Shown: positions 5,434 to 7,145 of the stretch, piece by piece
Numbering within the stretch: position 1 is the stretch's first letter
Layout of the letters: the number at the start of each line of letters is the position of its first letter
DNA from: Prevotellaceae bacterium
Lineage (GTDB): Bacteria; Bacteroidota; Bacteroidia; Bacteroidales; Bacteroidaceae
DNA length: 7,145 nucleotides
Assembly: GCA_030536165.1 (NCBI GenBank)
Contig: JAUNQM010000131.1
Coordinates: forward strand, 1-7,145
Direction: 5' to 3'
Position numbers and translations under genes: made by a program
The notes under the pieces: model-generated
What the model was told of the DNA's origin: nothing
The model's input: only the letters and a program-made list of their open reading frames with translations
Databases searched by the model: none

Positions 5434-6777
5434 ATGAAATTTTTTAGAAAAATCGTATCTTCATCATTGATTCTGCTGAGTCTTTCTTCGTTTGCCCAGC
5501 AGAGACAATGGACGTTGCAGCAATGCTTGGATTATGCACGCGATAACAATATCCAGTTGAAGCAGAAGGCAATAGCATCGAAGTCGAGCCATGAGGATGT
5601 GCTTCAATCGCGCGCCGCATTGTTCCCTTCGGTGTCTTTCAGCACGTCGCAGAACATGAACTATCGCCCATTTTCACCAGAGACTACAATGCTCGAAGGT
5701 GGCACGATGACCACAAGCAGCAATGCTATTTCATACAATGGCTCGTATGGCATCAATGCGAGATGGACGGTGTGGAACGGCGGTAAGAACCGCATGGATA
5801 TTCAGCAGAGCGAGATTACGGAGCGCGGAAATGAGTATGCGGAACAGGAGCAGTTCAACAGTATTCAGGAACAAATCACTCGCCTATACGTGCAGATTCT
5901 CTACGAAGCAGAGGCAATAAAGGTGAATGAAGAAGTGTTGAAGGCAAGCCAGATGCAAGCCGATCGTGCAAAGGTTATGGTGCAGGTGGGTACTCTGGCA
6001 CGTGTCGATCTCGTGCAGTTGGAGTCGCAGGTGGCACAGGACCAGTTGTCGCTGGTTACTGCTCAAAGCCAACTTGAAAACTATAAATTGCAGTTGAAAC
6101 AGCTTCTGGAGATACACGATAATGAGGCGTTTGATGTGATGATGCCAGAGGTCGGCGACGATAAGGTGTTGTCGCTGATACCAGACAAAGAAAGCGTATA
6201 TGCAGGTGCTCTCGGCAGTCGTCCGGAAATAAAGATACAGCAACTGAATATAGAAAACAGCAAGATTGCATTGAAGTCGGCACGCACAGCCTACATGCCT
6301 ACCGTTTCTCTCAGTGGAAGTTTAGGCACAAGCAATGCCAGCGGACAAAGTCTCGCATTCGGCGAGCAGATAAAGAACAGTCTTTCTTATACTTTAGGGG
6401 CAACAGTTTCTGTGCCAATCTATGACAATCACTCCACGAGAACAAGCATCCGCAAGGCGAAATATAGCCAGGAGACAGCTGAACTGCAGTTGCAAGAGAG
6501 CGAGAAAAGCCTCTATTCAACCATTGAGAGCTACTATCTCGACGCTACAACCAATCAGCAAAAGTATATCTATGCTAAGAAGAACGTTGAGAGTATGCAG
6601 GAAAGCTATTCCCTCGTCAGCGAACAGTTTGCATTAGGATTGAAGAACATTGTCGAACTTACTACAGGCAAGAACAATCTCCTACAGGCAGAACAGCAGC
6701 AGCTTGAGACGAAATACACGACATTATATAATATGGCAATGCTGAAGTTTTATCAAGGCGAACCGATAAACTTGTAG
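5434..6777 (+). CDS. TolC-family outer membrane efflux protein
   Basis: A 447-residue outer-membrane channel subunit that would form the trimeric exit duct of a tripartite efflux or type I secretion system. The ATG at 5434 is preferred because residues 1-21 then make a normal signal peptide (MKFFRKI, hydrophobic core, cleavage after SSFA). An in-frame ATG at 5386 would add 16 polar residues before it. Two OEP repeats are visible: about 27-225, beginning WTLQQCLDYARDNN, with a beta-strand segment ending WTVWNGGKNR (111-120) and then long Gln/Glu-rich helices; and about 255-440, with GSRPEIKIQQ (261-270), a second strand segment ending TVSVPIYDNHS (324-334), and another helical pair. Length is typical. 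It is followed at 69 bp by the adaptor gene, which indicates an operon. The substrate is unknown; drug, peptide or macrolide-like export are all possible. Confidence 0.92.
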   Translation: MKFFRKIVSSSLILLSLSSFAQQRQWTLQQCLDYARDNNIQLKQKAIASKSSHEDVLQSRAALFPSVSFSTSQNMNYRPFSPETTMLEGGTMTTSSNAISYNGSYGINARWTVWNGGKNRMDIQQSEITERGNEYAEQEQFNSIQEQITRLYVQILYEAEAIKVNEEVLKASQMQADRAKVMVQVGTLARVDLVQLESQVAQDQLSLVTAQSQLENYKLQLKQLLEIHDNEAFDVMMPEVGDDKVLSLIPDKESVYAGALGSRPEIKIQQLNIENSKIALKSARTAYMPTVSLSGSLGTSNASGQSLAFGEQIKNSLSYTLGATVSVPIYDNHSTRTSIRKAKYSQETAELQLQESEKSLYSTIESYYLDATTNQQKYIYAKKNVESMQESYSLVSEQFALGLKNIVELTTGKNNLLQAEQQQLETKYTTLYNMAMLKFYQGEPINL

Positions 6778-6801
6778 AAGAAACCAGAACACACCAACAA
6801 C

Positions 6802-6831
6802 ATCGAACCATCGAATCATCGAAATATCGAC
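6802..6831. repeat. 8-nt periodic repeat, ATCGAA units
   Basis: ATCGAA starts at 6802, 6810 and 6818, and ATCGAC at 6826, an exact 8-nt period over four units. It lies in the 69-bp gap between tolC and the adaptor gene. It could be a slippage-prone microsatellite that changes the gap length, or just low-complexity spacer. The unit length of 8 in non-coding DNA would not shift a reading frame. Confidence 0.6.
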
Positions 6832-6846
6832 AAAACAAATAACAAT

Positions 6847-7145
6847 ATGAAAATAGGAAAATTACCGCTATCACTTATTGCAATCATTGCGTTTGCATCG
6901 TGTGCAAAGGACTCTAAAGTGGAGTATTCGACAGAGAAAGTCGTAAAACAAGACATTAGCATCACCATTACTGCTACAGGTACCATTGAGCCTGTAACGA
7001 AAGTTGAAGTGGGTACGCAGGTGTCGGGTATCATCGATAAGATATACGTTGACTACAACAGCGTGGTGCATAAAGGACAGGTTATAGCTGAGTTGGACAA
7101 GACTAATCTGCTTAGCGAACTTGCTTCAGCACAAAGCAACTTGAG
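6847..7145 (+). CDS. MacA/HlyD-type periplasmic adaptor lipoprotein (3' end beyond window)
   Basis: Only the first 99 codons are present; the gene runs off the right edge. Residues 1-18 are a signal peptide ending in the lipobox-like FASC, with Cys19 as the likely lipidated residue. The region 43-84 matches the start of membrane fusion proteins: TATGTIEPVTKVEVGTQVSG (42-61), then IDKIYVDYNSVVHKGQ (63-78) and VIAELD (79-84), which is the first half of the biotinyl-lipoyl-like domain. The following residues begin the alpha-helical hairpin that contacts TolC. VGTQVSG is closer to MacA than to AcrA adaptors, so a MacB-type ABC transporter is the likely next gene, although this cannot be seen. It forms an operon with the TolC gene 69 bp upstream. 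Confidence 0.88.
   Translation, partial: MKIGKLPLSLIAIIAFASCAKDSKVEYSTEKVVKQDISITITATGTIEPVTKVEVGTQVSGIIDKIYVDYNSVVHKGQVIAELDKTNLLSELASAQSNL

Noticed and set aside
5884..6243. Minus-strand open frame of 119 codons
   Set aside because: It lies opposite the TolC coding sequence, and its odd composition (Cys, His, Leu, Gln rich) is that of reverse-strand translation.

Overview
The window looks like chromosomal DNA from a Bacteroidales bacterium, most likely Prevotella or a close relative. This rests on promoter-like boxes of the Bacteroidetes type (TTTG or TTG, a 19-20 nt spacer, then TAnnTTTG) upstream of three transcription units, weak or absent Shine-Dalgarno sequences, a secreted PKD-domain protein ending in a short Prevotella-style C-terminal sorting segment, a periplasmic GH29 fucosidase, and a TolC-then-adaptor efflux gene order. 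No rRNA, tRNA, transposase or CRISPR array was found.

Layout. Bases 1-171 are non-coding and hold a short GC-rich hairpin, a 9-nt tandem duplication and an inverted array of AACCnnn heptads just beyond the 3' end of the first gene. Bases 172-3051 (minus strand) encode a 959-residue secreted multidomain protein of Ig-like, chitobiase-like, choice-of-anchor-J-like and two PKD modules, with no recognisable enzyme domain. A 421-bp divergent intergenic region (3052-3472) carries a consensus-like promoter facing each way, plus a CG-alternating tract and small palindromes. Bases 3473-5077 (plus strand) encode a signal-peptide-bearing GH29 alpha-L-fucosidase. The next intergenic stretch (5078-5433) is the most unusual part of the window: a 10-bp inverted repeat with one arm inside the promoter spacer, a promoter, a predicted leader of about 250 nt, and five tandem palindromes (consensus CACACCTYAGGTGTG) with a 23-24 bp period. 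After it come a TolC-family outer-membrane efflux protein (5434-6777) and, 69 bp later, the first 99 codons of a MacA/HlyD-type adaptor lipoprotein (6847 to the window edge).

How the genes may work together. The TolC homologue and the adaptor are almost certainly one efflux operon, and an inner-membrane transporter (MacB-type ABC or RND) is expected just beyond the right edge. The fucosidase and the PKD protein are divergently transcribed, each from its own promoter. Both are exported, so a joint role in host-glycan or surface interaction is possible, but only the fucosidase has a recognisable enzymatic function. The palindrome array lies between the inferred transcription start and the tolC start codon, so it would be part of the efflux mRNA. 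It is the best candidate here for an undescribed regulatory or repeat element.
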